Below, in pieces: positions 22,230 through 34,079 of a stretch of 64,000 nt of DNA (position 1 is its first letter; each line of letters begins with the position of its first letter). Origin of the DNA: Sabethes cyaneus (Eukaryota; Arthropoda; Insecta; Diptera; Culicidae); the NCBI RefSeq assembly GCF_943734655.1, contig NC_071354.1, forward strand, positions 158,431,142 to 158,495,141, in the 5' to 3' direction. A program made the position numbers and the translations under genes. A model generated the notes under the pieces. That model was not told the DNA's origin, ran no database searches, and saw only the letters and a program-made list of their open reading frames with translations.

Positions 22230-22375
22230 GATCGCCCAATTCGCATAAAGTCATTTGGCATAATGTTATTTGATATAACGCCGGTTGGCATAAAACCATT
22301 GGCACAATCATGAGGGGCCATTTGGCATAAAGACATTTGGCGTAGCAATCATTTAACGTAATACCTTAGCGTTTC
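22230..22375. repeat. Degenerate CATTTGGCATAA tandem units
   Basis: GTCATTTGGCATAAT, GTTATTTGATATAAC, GGTTGGCATAAAACC, GCCATTTGGCATAAA and ACATTTGGCGTAGC lie in series with a period of about 15-17 bp. Similar words occur at 25760-25810. They directly follow the Helitron-like copy and may be the other side of an element it entered. Confidence 0.5.
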
Positions 22376-22519
22376 TTAGACGTTTCAAAGTGAGATGACC
22401 GAAGGATGCGAGTGTTCATTTATTTATTTATCGAAGTGGAGCTATCGACTGTTGAGGAGTCACAAATTTTATTTTTCGGCAAGACAGTCAATCGGTAAAG
22501 CAAAATAACACTTCGGTAC

Positions 22520-22650
22520 CAACTTTTCAAAAGAGCCAATCTGCCAAATGTAAACAAACCGAGTGAGTTTCTTTCCCTATGCTAGTTCAGCAGAGAATAA
22601 CCCTCACTAGGTTTGTTTACATTTTGCGGATTGGCCCTTTTGAAAAGTTG
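22520..22650. repeat. Inverted repeat, 41-bp arms
   Basis: 22520-22560 (CAACTTTTCAAAAGAGCCAA ... AAACAAACC) is the reverse complement of 22610-22650 with only three differences. The 49-bp spacer includes GAGTGAG and CTCACT, which extend the pairing. It is probably a small foldback MITE; no target duplication was identified. Confidence 0.65.
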
Positions 22651-22702
22651 TTGCCGACTTTATCTTTTCTAAGACGTTTCGTATTCCCGATGTTTCGCTG
22701 TA

Positions 22703-23912
22703 CAATAATCCCCCCAATATGGACGCTAATAGGGACCGCGTTAATGGAAACCGTGTTAATGGAGTCTACGTAGCATATGGGAATTGACTTAATTAGTTCC
22801 AACATGGAATAACTCGTGATCCTGACCATATAGAAGGTTGATGTCTTCGACAAAGCAGATCGAGAGCTTTTCGTTGGATTGTAATAATTCGGAATTGCCT
22901 CACTACGTGGCGCTAGCGTATATGTAATATTTCTATACATGCTGTATCTTGCGCTGCTGACTACTTAGAAAGTTGCGGTCTTCGGGAAGGTTGCTCATCT
23001 TGAAGGCGTCAGTCATTTGAGCAACCTTCCCGAAGACCGCAACTTTCTAGATAATCAGCAGCGCAAGATACACCCAGTCTAAGCATATTACACATATACT
23101 AGCGCCACGTAGTGAGTCATTTCTGCGCTAACTTTCATGCCATCTTGAAGGTGGCAGTCATTTGAGTAACCTTCCCGAAGACCACAACTTTCTAGATAGT
23201 CAGCAGCGCAAGATACAGCCTGTCTAAGCATATTACATATACACTAGCACCACGTCGTGAGTCAGTTCTGCGCTATTTCCCATGCCATCTTGAAGGTGGT
23301 GGTCATTTGAGTAACCTTCCCGAAGACCACAACTTTCTAGATAATCAGCAGCGCAAGATACAGCATTTCTAAGCATATCACACATACACTAGCGCCACAT
23401 AGTGAGTCAGTTCTATTTTTCGTGCCATCTTGAAGGTGCCAGTCATTTTAGTAACCTTTCCGAAGACCGCAACTTTATAGATAGTCAGCAGCGCAAGATA
23501 CAGCCTCTATAAACAAATTACATAGACACTAGCGCCACGTAGTGAGTCAGTTTTGCGATATTTTCCATACCATCTTGAAGGTGGCAGTCATTTTAGTAAC
23601 CTTAGTAACCGCAACTTTATAAGACCGTAGCCTATATAAGAGTATTACAAATACGCTGGCGCCACATAGTGAGATAGTTCCGCAATAATATAATCCAATG
23701 AAAACCTGTTGATGCACTGAACAACTTTGTCGTAGACGCCAACCTTTTATACGGTCAGGATCACGAGTTATTCCATGTTGGAACCAATTAAGTCAATTCC
23801 CATATGCTACGTAGACTCCAATAAGGACGGTCGACCGCGTCAGTGGAATCACTCGAGGCCGTCCTTATTGGAAACGTTCTTATTCGAAACCGCGTTATTG
23901 GGGGGACTGCTG
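22703..23912. mobile_element. pogo/Tigger-like nonautonomous element with internal satellite
   Basis: Left end CAATAATCCCCCCAATA (22703-) and right end, reverse complemented, CAGCAGTCCCCCCAATAACG form an inverted repeat; TA lies outside both ends (22701-22702, 23913-23914). CAG-starting, CCCCCC-containing ends with TA targets fit pogo/Tigger DNA transposons. Subterminal arms (22770-22860 against 23700-23830: ATGGGAATTGACTTAATT, CACGAGTTATTCCATGTTGG) are also inverted. Between them sit ~143-bp monomers. No transposase frame is present. Confidence 0.7.
22887..23690. repeat. ~143-bp satellite monomers, first one inverted
   Basis: Units contain CAGCAGCGCAAGATACA, CACTAGCGCCACGTAGTGAG, CATCTTGAAGGTGGCAGTCA and CCTTCCCGAAGACC. 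The word AACTTT(C/A)TA(G/T) recurs at 23041, 23186, 23331, 23471 and 23612, spacing 145, 145, 140 and 141 bp. The first unit (22887-22997) runs the other way, so 22945-22997 and 23018-23070 make a near-perfect hairpin of over 50 bp. Confidence 0.8.
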
Positions 23913-23914
23913 TA

Positions 23915-24585
23915 TTTGACATCTTTTTCAGGGCGATAGAACCACGTATCGTATTTTGTCTGGTGGCTTTAGCTGAAGCCTTAAACTAGTCACATAAATT
24001 AGCAATACTTGCATTGACCGAGTGTATATAAATGCCCAGATAAGACAAGATAGTAATAGAAAGTCCTCATTAGGTCGTATACATCTTAATTTTACATTGG
24101 AATTGCATAATGATTAGAGTATGTCAAAGCGAAGTGTACAATAAATTGGTCGTGCGTGTCGTCATACACAACTTATGGCTGTAAATTATATAGCAGTGTA
24201 GTTGATTGTAACATTTAATTATATCTTAATTGCATATTGAGGAGTATTAAGTTGCGTGTTCCAAGAACTGTTGTATAGAACGCAAGACAGAATTACAAAT
24301 TATTGTCAAAATTTTTGCACGTATATTGCCTCCACTTTGGTACTTATATGTTCTTATGTGGCGTGAAATATAACTTTTTCGTGCGGATAAGATTTCGTAT
24401 CTCTCAGTTGCAACCTACATATACAAACCAAATTGTTTGCTGGGTGAAATTTAGGCGGATAGTTTGAACATACACCCTGACTGTATCGATACACTACTTC
24501 TTAGTCCAGGCAAGTTGATAAAATGTTCAAATTAGACATGCATTTTTCGGGATTGGTCTAGGCAAGGAGCAGTACAAGGCCTTTA
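23915..24585. other. No gene recognised
   Basis: AT-rich sequence with no supported coding region or repeat. A lone GCTGGGTGAAAT at 24438 resembles a MITE end. Confidence 0.3.
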
Positions 24586-24587
24586 AA

Positions 24588-24680
24588 TACACTAGAATCT
24601 CTTTTTACGTCCATTCATTTTACGTGATTTCGTTTTACGTCTACTTTTTTACGTTTAAATAGTGGATATAAAATGACATT
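24588..24680. mobile_element. Truncated MITE, CACTAGAATCTCTTTTTACG end
   Basis: TACACTAGAATCTCTTTTTA followed by repeated TTTTACGT words matches the terminal layout of the element at 56663-56975 (CACTGAAGTCGCTTTTTACA). Only one end is visible here. Confidence 0.5.
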
Positions 24681-24894
24681 TGAGTGTAGTACGGAGCCTT
24701 CAAATTCCGTCCAATTTTGAAGATCAAACCAAGCTGTCGAGTTGCTTTGAAAATGAAAACCGAAAGATTCATGTTGAAATTAGGCTTTGCATCAAGAACA
24801 ACATCCAGATCGTTGACGCGTTCGACTCTTTTGTGAACCTAGCCAACCAATATTGTATTTGAACAGAATGGAACTGACAGTACGATAGAATGTC

Positions 24895-25520
24895 ATAATC
24901 TGACATTTTTCAGTACTAATGAATGAGCCAGTTCTTGTGTTAACAATAATATCCAGTAGCTTTTGAAGATTGCGACAGTCTTTAATGGACGATACAGCTA
25001 GAAATTACCTCGGATCGTCCGCGTACCCCAACTTACACCCATCACTCAGAAGTAAGGCCGCATCGTTAAAGTAAAACGAGAAAAGTAATGAGTCCATGTT
25101 GCTACCCTGTGGTACACCCGATTTGTTTGAGAAGGGGGTGAAAATGTGTAAGTTAAGTTGTACGCGAAGTGTTTGATCGTAGAAATAGGAACTCAGTCAT
25201 TTCATAAAATGTTGTGAAGCACCAAGTCGAAAAAGTAGTTCGTAAAAGTATTTGATGGTCTATTCGGTCAAACGCTGCTTTTAAATCGGTAATGTAAGAT
25301 GCAAGTCGACGTCAAATCTAGTGGATTAGTGCTAACGGATCGTCCTGGCATAAATCCGTGTTGGTAACCACAAATATAACTTTTCGTACGCGAAAGAACA
25401 ACAGAACTTACTATTATTTCGAACAGCTTACACAAAGCAGAGAGGCTGGTAATGCCACGATAATTCCTAATATTATTTTGGTCACCACTTAGCTTAGCTG
25501 GAAATTTTTAAGTGTTGAGC
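24895..25520 (-). mobile_element. Jockey-type LINE fragment
   Basis: Minus-strand reading gives GYQHGFMPGRSVSTN (near 25370-25320), decayed sequence to about 25220, the block before LLFSFYFND (near 25110-25070), and LGYADDPR-stop-FLAVSSIKDCRNLQKLLD (25040-24960). The catalytic YADD at about 25030 is intact, but the next residues are mutated and stops and frameshifts are frequent. The order and wording are those of Jockey-clade RTs. Confidence 0.7.
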
Positions 25521-25544
25521 GTTGTCGGAAGTGCCGACCAGTCC

Positions 25545-25695
25545 CCTGCAGAAATCTCTTCTGTCTAGGTTTATTCGTTTTCATAGGCCTACCACCTCTG
25601 GTTAGTTTCCCTTAGACCACGCATTGACGTATTTTTTATACAAAAAAGAAGCCGCTTTCTGCTTTATTAAACTGAGTCGATTGGGTCTCTTGCAA
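25545..25695. repeat. Dispersed GC-rich module (partial)
   Basis: CCCCTGCAGAAATCTCTTCT, GTCTAGGTTTATTCGTTTTC, CCTACCACCTCTGGTTAG and GAAGCCGCTTTCTGCTTT match, in order, the fuller module at 37244-37420 and the piece at 30805-30850. It marks an eroded relative of the same element. Confidence 0.55.
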
Positions 25696-26040
25696 ACTAG
25701 CGACAGATGGTTAGTGCACATGTCTAACATGAGGAACGTTCCTATTTCTTAGTTGTTCGTTATACCTAACGTCCATTATGCGAAATGCCCATTGTGCGGA
25801 ACACGAGGAGTGTTGGAACAATTAGATTTTGAAGACAAGTGACACAACGATTTTCGATATTTTTTAAAATTTCATAATTTACAAATTGTACACATTAAGT
25901 TAATTTTTGCTATTATCTTGGAGGAAATTTTCTGAAGTTCAAAATACCTTAGACTCTGTCGACTGTTAGTTTCGTAATTTTTATTGTACTTTTTTGGCCT
26001 TTTCAGTCTTTTACGGAAATTAGAATTAGAATTAGTCTCT

Positions 26041-26080
26041 ATCCTTGAAAAAGACTAAAATAAATAGTCGAAACGTCGAA
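26041..26080 (+). ncRNA. Partial hammerhead-like motif
   Basis: GACTA (26053-26057) and TAGTC (26065-26069) form a stem directly followed by GAAACGTC (26070-26077), as in the stem II/GAAA/ACGT-C part of minimal hammerheads. The CUGAUGA core is degraded to CTTGAAA and no stem I is visible, so only half the fold survives. Confidence 0.3.
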
Positions 26081-28658
26081 GTGAATTGAAAAAGCCAGTT
26101 ACCTACATGTTAAAAGTGTCAGCATCGCAAAAGAATGCGCACCAACACATCTTCCGCGTTAGTTGGATGGTTAGCTGCATGTCGTTGTGGGCTGTGTCGG
26201 TTGCTCGCGTGTTTCATGCAATTAAATCCCGACTAGAACAGAACAGCTATTCTCTATCTTGACGATAGGATGGATTCATGTTGAGAGGATTAAGAGATTG
26301 CTTTCGATGGTGTTGAAATTAATTATAGTAAGACCAGTCACTGTGACCGTATCCCTCACTTCGGATTGAAAAAAGACGTAAACAAAAATTCTAATTTTAA
26401 GCTGCATTCATTCGCGGTACATTTCCGGGGATATTATAAAATTAACGTGCCGTATAAAGCATAAGAACACTGCGCGTTGTGATTATCGTTACGAAAAACC
26501 TTTAAGGACTATTCAGTGAAATAGTCAACACACATCAATAAATTGTCTATTATTTTTCAAATTCGCTGCAAGTTCAACCGGAATGCAGCTATTTTCACTT
26601 CGAATAATAAATCAATCAAATAACGTTCCACACTAGTGCGTATAGCTAATTGGTTTTGCTTCCTAGCAGTTTTTCCCGCATTTTATAAATTATCAAACAC
26701 CTCTTGGACGTGCGCTCATAAAAATGGCAGCTTCATTCCATGGCTTGGCCAATAGTTCAATTTGCGTTTTTGTCACCTCTAGTTGGAACGTTTTTCCGAA
26801 GCACCACAGAATGAATTTATCTAAATAAAAAGTGAATCCAGGAGTGGTGGTCATCTGGTCACGCGATGCGTGACGCTGTTGCTGGAATGCACCAAATCAT
26901 AAACACTGTGCTTGGTGGTGACCGGTGCGGCGCGGCGCGGCGGTATGCTGCAGTAAATATGATAAAAAACGTCCTTTTGATGAAATATGCACAAGCAGCC
27001 AATCGATTATTAATCGCTTCAATTGCGTAAACGTTCATCCGGTCAAGCTGCTGAAAGCAGGCATTTTTACACTCGCAATGCAATGCAATTTAATTTTGTG
27101 CCCCTCTTCAAGCGGCTCATCGAACGATGGAAAACTAGTTCAATCGGAAAAATGAGTGAATTTGATGCACTGCTAAGTTCGAAAATTATGCCTTTTATAT
27201 GGCTCCAATCGTTTTTCCGCACATACATCCTCCTATTTACGTACATCAACACAAACCATAAATTGCAGAAATTGTGACCATTTCCCAAACTGGCTCTATC
27301 ACTTCCGCCGGCAAACACACCAATTCACACACACTGGCACACACAGGCACGCACGCACGTACGCACTCACATGCACTCGCGACTTTCCTCCTCCCCCCAG
27401 GAAGCAGCACATGCTATCCAGACGACGATGACGGTGCACACGGCGATTCAGAATGATAAATTCTCGACGATAAAATTAATTGCCCATTGGTCGCCCTGTC
27501 GAGGTAATTAAAGGAAGACTAAATTAATTTGACTTCACTTTTCCGTGGTCATAATTTTCGGCTCCGCGCGTTGCTGACGTTGCCGAATTACCCGGCTGCC
27601 TGAACTGCCTGGCCTGCCTGCCTGCCTGCCTGCATATTTCTAGCGCGCATTATCGATAGTAAAGCAAATGAAGGATGAAAATCTCACGGTTCCGAGGAAG
27701 CCGATTAACCGTTACGATTCCGGACTATTGGCAGGCAATTACCGCCGTGAATCAGAACGGAAATATGCTGACTCGACATAGGAGCGACGGCGGCGGCGGT
27801 TCATTCATTGTGGTAGGTTTTCTTGGATATTAATTGTTTTTGGGCTGCTTCCACTGCGGGCTGATAAAGCGGGAGGGATAAATCATTCCTGCTTTGGAAA
27901 TTAAATTATATTATTTATAGAAGTATTTTTGTACATAGATTATGCCATTTCATGAGAGTTATGCAACCGTAACAAGGAGGTTAATGAACCAGTTGTTGAA
28001 TTGAGTTTGTTTTGGATTAGAAAATAGTAATGCAAGATGGTCAAAAATCCACTGGAAGTGATAAAAAACCTGTCTGGTTTATATATTTTATTTGTTAAGG
28101 GAGAACTACCATCTAAGACCTAAAACATCAATTGTCGTAAGAATAGATGTAAAAACATCTAATAATCTTTCTAAATTCGATGAATTAATACAATGCTACT
28201 ATAATTCAAAACTGTATTGTAACAAATGGGAATCAATTATAGCCGGATGCGAACCAAACTTTTCTCGTAGGCCCTTGTCGCTCGCGGAAATTGCGTAACA
28301 CTTGAACCACAGAGGACTAAACGTGCAAAATTTTGTATAGACTTCCCTATAACTGGCAGAATTCACTCATTTTTAGACATATAATGTGACGTTCTAAGTT
28401 TACTCTAATTGATTTTTCTTACCACGACACCGTACAATTCTATGCCACACAAAACCATACAATTTTATTCACTCGTACCGAGTGGTCATACCGAGTGGTC
28501 GTACCGAATCATTTAATCCATCTATGGTCGTATCGAACCGTATACATTATTAAACAATGATCGTACCGAATCATTTTAATTATCAATGTACCTAGCTCCT
28601 ATAACTATTTTAATTACATGCCACACATGGAAGCTTGTTTGGTTTCCAGTTGCATTTA
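26081..28658. other. No gene recognised; host-like DNA with short microsatellites
   Basis: 26700-27900 is less repetitive and moderately GC-rich. 27310-27370 is a CA-rich stretch, and 27605-27634 is (CCTG)n. 27460-27560 (GGTAATTAAAGGAAGACTAA region) has homeobox-site-like TAATTAAA/AATTAATTTGA words, but that alone supports nothing. 28480-28580 has repeated TACCGAGTGGTC and GTACCGAATCATTT words. I found no exon. Confidence 0.3.
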
Positions 28659-29955
28659 TCTATACCTATAAAAAAGGATTTCTGTCTGTCTGTCTGTCCG
28701 TATGTTCCTTATAGTGAAAACTGCATGTAGAGGTATCTGGGCACAGGAAAGGTTTTAGTGATGGTTAGAGACCCCTCCCCCCTAAGCGGGGGGGAGGGGC
28801 TCTCATACAAATGAAACACAAATTTCTGCATAACTCGAGAACTAATCAAGCAAATAGAACAAAATTTGGCATGTGGGTGTTTTCGGTAATAAGAATTTAT
28901 TCTATGGTAAATTGATACCTGTCCCCTCTTTATAAGGGGAATTATAACTCCTCTCCCCTTTAAGAGGGGGGGAGGGCTTACATACAAATTTCCTCATAAC
29001 TCGAGAACTAATCAAGCAAATGGAACCAAATTTAGCATGTGAAGGTTTCAGAGGGCAAGAAAATTTTCTATGGTGAATTAGGACCCCCCCCTTTAAGACG
29101 GGGGGCTCCTGTACAAATGAAATACAAATTTCCTCATAACTCGAGAACTAATCAAGCAAATGGAACCAAATTTGGCATGTGTGTGTTTTTAGAGACAAAA
29201 ATTTTTTCTATGATGAATTGGAACCCCTCGCCACTTTAGGAAGAGGGGCTCCTATACAAACGAAATACAAATTTCTTCATAACTCGAGAACTAATCAAGC
29301 AAATGGAACCAAATTTAGCATGTAGGTGTTTTTGGAGGCAAGAATTTTTTCTATGATGAATTAGGACCTCTCCCCACTTTGGGAGGGGGGGCTCCTATAC
29401 ATATGAAATACAAATTTCCTCATAACTCGAGAACTAATCAAGCAAATAGAACCAAATTTGACATGTGGAGATTTTTGGAGGCAAAAATATTTTCTATGGT
29501 GAATTAGGACCCCTCCCCACTTTAAGAGGGGGGCTTCTACACAAATGAAATACAAATTTCCTCATAATTCGAGAACTAATCAAGCAAATGGAACCATATT
29601 TGGCATGTGGGTGTTTTTGGAGGCAACCAGTTTTTCCATGATGAATTAGGACTTCTTACCTTTTTAGGAGGGGGAGGGAGGTCGGCTCCCATACAAACGA
29701 AATACAAATTTCCTCATAACTCTAGAACTAAGCAAGCAAATGGAACCAAATTTAGCATGTGGGTGTTTTTGTAGGCAAGAATATTTTCTATGGTGAATTG
29801 AGACCCCTCCCCACTTTAGGAGGGGGGGCTCCTATACAAATGAAAAACAAATTTCCTCTTAACTCGACAACTAAACAAGCAAATGGAACCAAATTTAACA
29901 TGTAAGTAGTTTTGGAGGCAAGTTTTTTTCTATGGTGAATTGAGACCCCTCTCCT

Positions 29956-30239
29956 TGGTACGAGACGTCCCCGTTTCTTCTTCCCCTGTTGATTTGGAAA
30001 TGCATCTGTGTATGAATAATTTATTCACACAAGATTCATTTTATACAATCGTCTTTGCGGTAATACTTCACAGTTGGCCTGGCCGATTTAACATTTATAA
30101 TATATCTCAGATATATTACAAATGTCAATACATACAAGAAAATAATTTAGAATATTTCTATGAGTAGAAATAATTAAAATTATTTCCAGGAATCCTTTAT
30201 TGTGGCTGTGTTGGTATTAATAAGAATAAGAATAAGAAT
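29956..30239 (+). mobile_element. 284-bp insertion with (AATAAG)n tail and 22-bp target duplication
   Basis: The satellite segment 29934-29955 is repeated exactly at 30240-30261, bracketing 284 bp of unrelated sequence that ends in four near-copies of AATAAG. Simple-repeat tail plus long target duplication indicates target-primed insertion of a 5'-truncated LINE or a SINE. No protein similarity was recognised. The bracketing repeat could in principle come from the satellite's own repetition, but the tail argues for retroposition. Confidence 0.6.
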
Positions 30240-31070
30240 GGTGAATTGAGACCCCTCTCCTCTTTAGAAAGCGGGTTATGACCCATCTCCTCTTTAAGAG
30301 GGTGGGCTTCAATACAAATGAAATGCAAATTTCCTCTTATCTCGAGAACTAATGAAGCAAATGGAACCAAATTTGGCATGTGGGAGTTTTAGATGGCAGA
30401 AATTTTTTCTATGGTGAATTACGACCCCTTCCCCTTTTAAGAGGGGGGCTCCCATACAAATGAAATACAAATTTCCTTATAATTTGAGTACTAATCAAGC
30501 CAATGGAACCAAATTTAGCATATAGGAGATTTTTGAGTTTTGAATTTTTTTTATGATAGAGACCTCTCACCCCTGTGGTAAGGGGATATGCACTCTCATA
30601 CAAATAAAAAAGAAATTTTTGCGAAACTCAAAAACTAATCGAACTCGAGAAATTCGAGACTTTTCCATAAAACATTAGTCAATAACAAGACCATAAAAAC
30701 TATCTATAGTAACACTAGATCATTCAGGACGAGACGGCCGCGAGTGTTGCCGGCGACCCGCCGTCGAAAGCGCCGCTCACTGTGGGGAGGCAACTAACTA
30801 CTGTCTAGGTTTATTTATTTTCCTAGGTCTACCTGGGTTTCCTGGAACGAGCGACAGCGAGTAAGGAAAGGATCGCGAAATGGTACTTTCCACAAAAAAG
30901 TTTTCCGTGAAATGGTACATTCCGCTTAAGGTTTTTCGCAAAATGATATTCTGCGAAACGTTGTACAATCATGGCGAATATTACTATCCGCTTTCTGGCT
31001 ATGCAATGAGGGGACAGGGGAGTTGTTTTCTACATTAGTGTGAGGAAAAATTGCAAATTTGTATATTAAA

Positions 31071-31380
31071 CTACCTATTCCTGGTAACTAATAAGCATTA
31101 ACATAAGCAGCAAATCAGCGTTTCTGGCATCTTATACTGCACGTTTTTGTACATTAGCTTTTTAACTGCATAGGTGTTGTAAATTGGCATCCAAAATTGT
31201 ATTCAAAATCTTCGTGTCGGTAATTAGCTGTAAATTAGCATTGTCAGCACTATAAGAAGGTTATCAGTAAAGTAGCTGTATATTTTGCCAAAATAGCATT
31301 TAAGTAGCATTTAAGGCGACTTAAATGCTTATTGGCCTATATTTGAATAGCATTGGTGATGCTTATTGGTTACCTGGGAT
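31071..31380. mobile_element. MITE with GGTAAC-AATAAGCAT inverted ends
   Basis: Left CCTGGTAACTAATAAGCATT (about 31080-31099) and right (reverse complement) CCCAGGTAACCAATAAGCAT form inverted ends. The interior has repeated TTAGCATTTAAG / GTAGCATTT words. It sits within the 3' part of Helitron-like copy 2 and is absent from copy 1. Confidence 0.6.
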
Positions 31381-31530
31381 GCTTTCATATTTACGTAACT
31401 GCCAAAATGAATCATCTAACTGCTCAGAAACTTGCAAAATTCGAGATTGTGACAAAGATCATCCGAGATTCATGATTTATATACAACGCATGATAATTTG
31501 TGGCAATACGAAGTTTGTCGGGTCAGCTAG

Positions 31531-33796
31531 TCGTATATAAATATTATACGTAGTCTTCCAGCTTTTTTGTGTAACAAACGTTAGTCGACATGTCATCCAT
31601 GTCTGCTTAAGAATAATGTACAACATCGTAATTTTCAGTGATATAAATATAATACTAATATAACGCAAATCCCAGATGGTCTCGAGGTACAACATTGGTT
31701 TTACAAGCCAGTCGACGTATGTTCGAATATCAGCTGGGAGATGCAGTTAGAATTTAGATTTGGACAACATTCGAAAAACATTAGAGGATATGTTACAGTC
31801 CAAATTAAAGCAAAATTCAACCAATGCAATTAGCAAGACAGGTCAAATGCCTGTTACAAAAGTTTAAAATACTATTACAAGTTGAATAATATATTTTTGA
31901 AAATTCATGAAATGTTACCAACAATCTATGATGAACTTAAGATCATCAAGTCTAATCCCGCATGCTGCACCCAATCCCGCATCACGAGTGAATAACCTCT
32001 GCAGCTGCTACCGGCACCGGCCGCTGGTTGATGTGTCTTCCAAGTCAGAAAAGGATTCCTCCTTTTCAATGCAGTGAATTATTGTCCGGGAGCAATATCC
32101 TTCCAACCAGACTGTTTCCTACTGGGGACAACTTATTATTTGGAAGTGCAACTTATTTGTCACAATTGTTCTTATTTCAATTCGAGTTTCTTATTCAACG
32201 TTCCCGACGTACGTGCTGCAGTCAATTGCCCACTACGTGAGCCCCGTCAACCATTGTGCATTGTTCTCTCTGTCTCGCTCTCTTCGGCAGTAAGCTAAAG
32301 CTTCAACTCCAGCTGCTACTCGAATACACAACCTCCATCAAGTATGTCCAACACCCTCCGAGTCGCAACAGAATAGCACGACTGCTGCTACTACTAAGTA
32401 CCGGGGAGACGACCACGCGTGTGCCGTCAACTTTACTCAACTTCCACAAGAATGGATGCGATGGTATTTTCTTTTGTGAACTGAAACAAGACGCCGACGA
32501 GGACAACGATCACGTCAGATTCAGTTAAAACCACACCGAGAACATTTTCCCATCGAACGGCATGCATTGCACTGCTCCTACGGCGATTACTACGGTGCAC
32601 TTAAGTTGCACCAAGAATTCTTCGTCTTGTTTACACCCCAAGCTCCGACCGCCCGGCTGTGGCCTTAGTAGGCAGTCGCACACATCCATTCGAGCACACA
32701 TACACATCTGAAAGGGTAAAATGGGAAGTCTGACTAGCCATTTTCTTCTCCATCTTCCACAGGACACCGCAATCTCAACGTGAATGTATGAAGTAGCATC
32801 AACCACCAGCCCGCGCCGCCCCACTTCCAGAGCCGGTTCTTTCCTGTGGGTTTGTTCGCTGGCCGTACGGTCTGGTCAGGGGTGGACCCCAGCTCGGTAC
32901 TGTGTGAACTATTTGGGCTTGTCACAACACACAACTTCACAGAAGCAAAAGCTGCAGGCAGTAATATGCTGTAAGATGACCGTAAGATCTTTTCGACAGT
33001 GTGAAGGTGCAAATTTTAACAACATCTTTTAATTTAAATTATACACATTGAATCAGGTCCGAAGCAGAAAATCAGTCGATTAAAGATAACATTTCAAAAT
33101 GACCAACGGATGGGCACTCTACGGTGCAACGGTGCCCTACTGCTGCTGCTGCTGCTAGACACCCGAAACGAGCAAAAGTAAGGGTAATCCTAGCCACAAC
33201 CACACGCACACGCTTGACAGCCGGCAGAAGCCAAAGAGAACACTGGAAAATCTTTTGTATTAAATTATGGTGCATTAACATGTCAAAGAAAATAATTTAG
33301 CATAACTGGACAGGACATTATTTTCGCTCTCAGTTTTGTTCCGACGTCCGCTCGTCCTGCCGGCCGTGCCGGGGAGAAAAAGCGAAAAGGTCAGTTTCCC
33401 GGCAGAACGTGATTGCGAAACTGGGCGGGCGGAAAAGGTGCTGCCGCACGTGCAGCCAAACGACCGAACCCCCAGTGAGGATGTGGAGATGATGTTCGTG
33501 GGCAGTAAATTTGTCAGCGCACTCATTGGGATGAATCGCTCGGGGTAGCTCACGATAACGTTTCGCTACAGTACGGACAAATGACGTTTATGCATATTTT
33601 TGTCACCCGACTTCGAAGGTCAAAGGTTTGTCAAACTAACCCTCCAGCTGAGGTACCTATATTATTATAATTGGAAGCGAACCAACTACCGGTTGGAAGC
33701 CCCATTAAAAAGTAAAAAATTAAATACAATTTTAAATCACGGACAAAAATATTCGGACTATTTTTAACTTTTAACTTTTCAATTGAACATCCAGCA
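31531..33796. other. No gene recognised; GC-richer at 31960-33600
   Basis: 31960-33560 is closer to 50% GC and free of the window's repeat families. It has (CTG)n at about 33140-33158. Short open frames (up to about 100 codons on both strands, 32525-32824 minus, 33275-33553 minus) show no recognisable domain. Confidence 0.3.
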
Positions 33797-33822
33797 TAAC
33801 CAACCACTGTCGTGGTTGGTTA
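33797..33822. other. Perfect 11-bp stem hairpin
   Basis: TAACCAACCAC, loop TGTC, GTGGTTGGTTA. No T-run follows on either strand that would suggest a pol III terminator, and its role is unknown. Confidence 0.6.
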
Positions 33823-34007
33823 CAATATTACTTTCATGCAGAGACTGGCCTCATAGACAGTAGTCGTGGGCCAATGTTGTTTTTTTTTGCGGGAGAAATT
33901 GATAACTGAGCAATTGTGGATGCTAATCGTCATACAATTACAATCGAACCACCCCGAAAACATGTTGATCAGCTCGAAAAAAAATGACATCCCTGCATGA
34001 ACGCGAA

Positions 34008-34014
34008 TATAAAA
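34008..34014 (+). promoter_or_regulatory. TATA box candidate upstream of a short frame
   Basis: TATAAAA, 72 bp before the ATG at 34080. No good initiator lies at the usual 30-bp distance; a perfect TCAGTC occurs at 34067-34072, which is too far from this TATA. Confidence 0.3.
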
Positions 34015-34079
34015 CGCATTCAGCGTGTACAGTTTTACTCCTGGTAGGGTAGTATTCTTTCATCTGTCAGTCCGTGAAC

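Larger units (their letters stand above)
28659..31530 (+). mobile_element. Helitron-like nonautonomous element filled with 143-bp satellite (copy 2)
   Basis: It starts TCTATACCTATAAAAAAGGA after A (28658) and ends GTCGGGTCAGCTAG (31530) before T, the same ends as copy 1, confirming both boundaries. CTGT repeats again follow the start. At least ten 142-164-bp monomers fill 28800-30600. It differs from copy 1 by a 284-bp tailed insertion (29956-30239), by a longer GC module with CTAGGTTTATTTATTTTCCT (30800-30850), by GCGAAATGGTAC-type repeats (30880-30970), and by a nested MITE (31071-31380). Confidence 0.7.
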
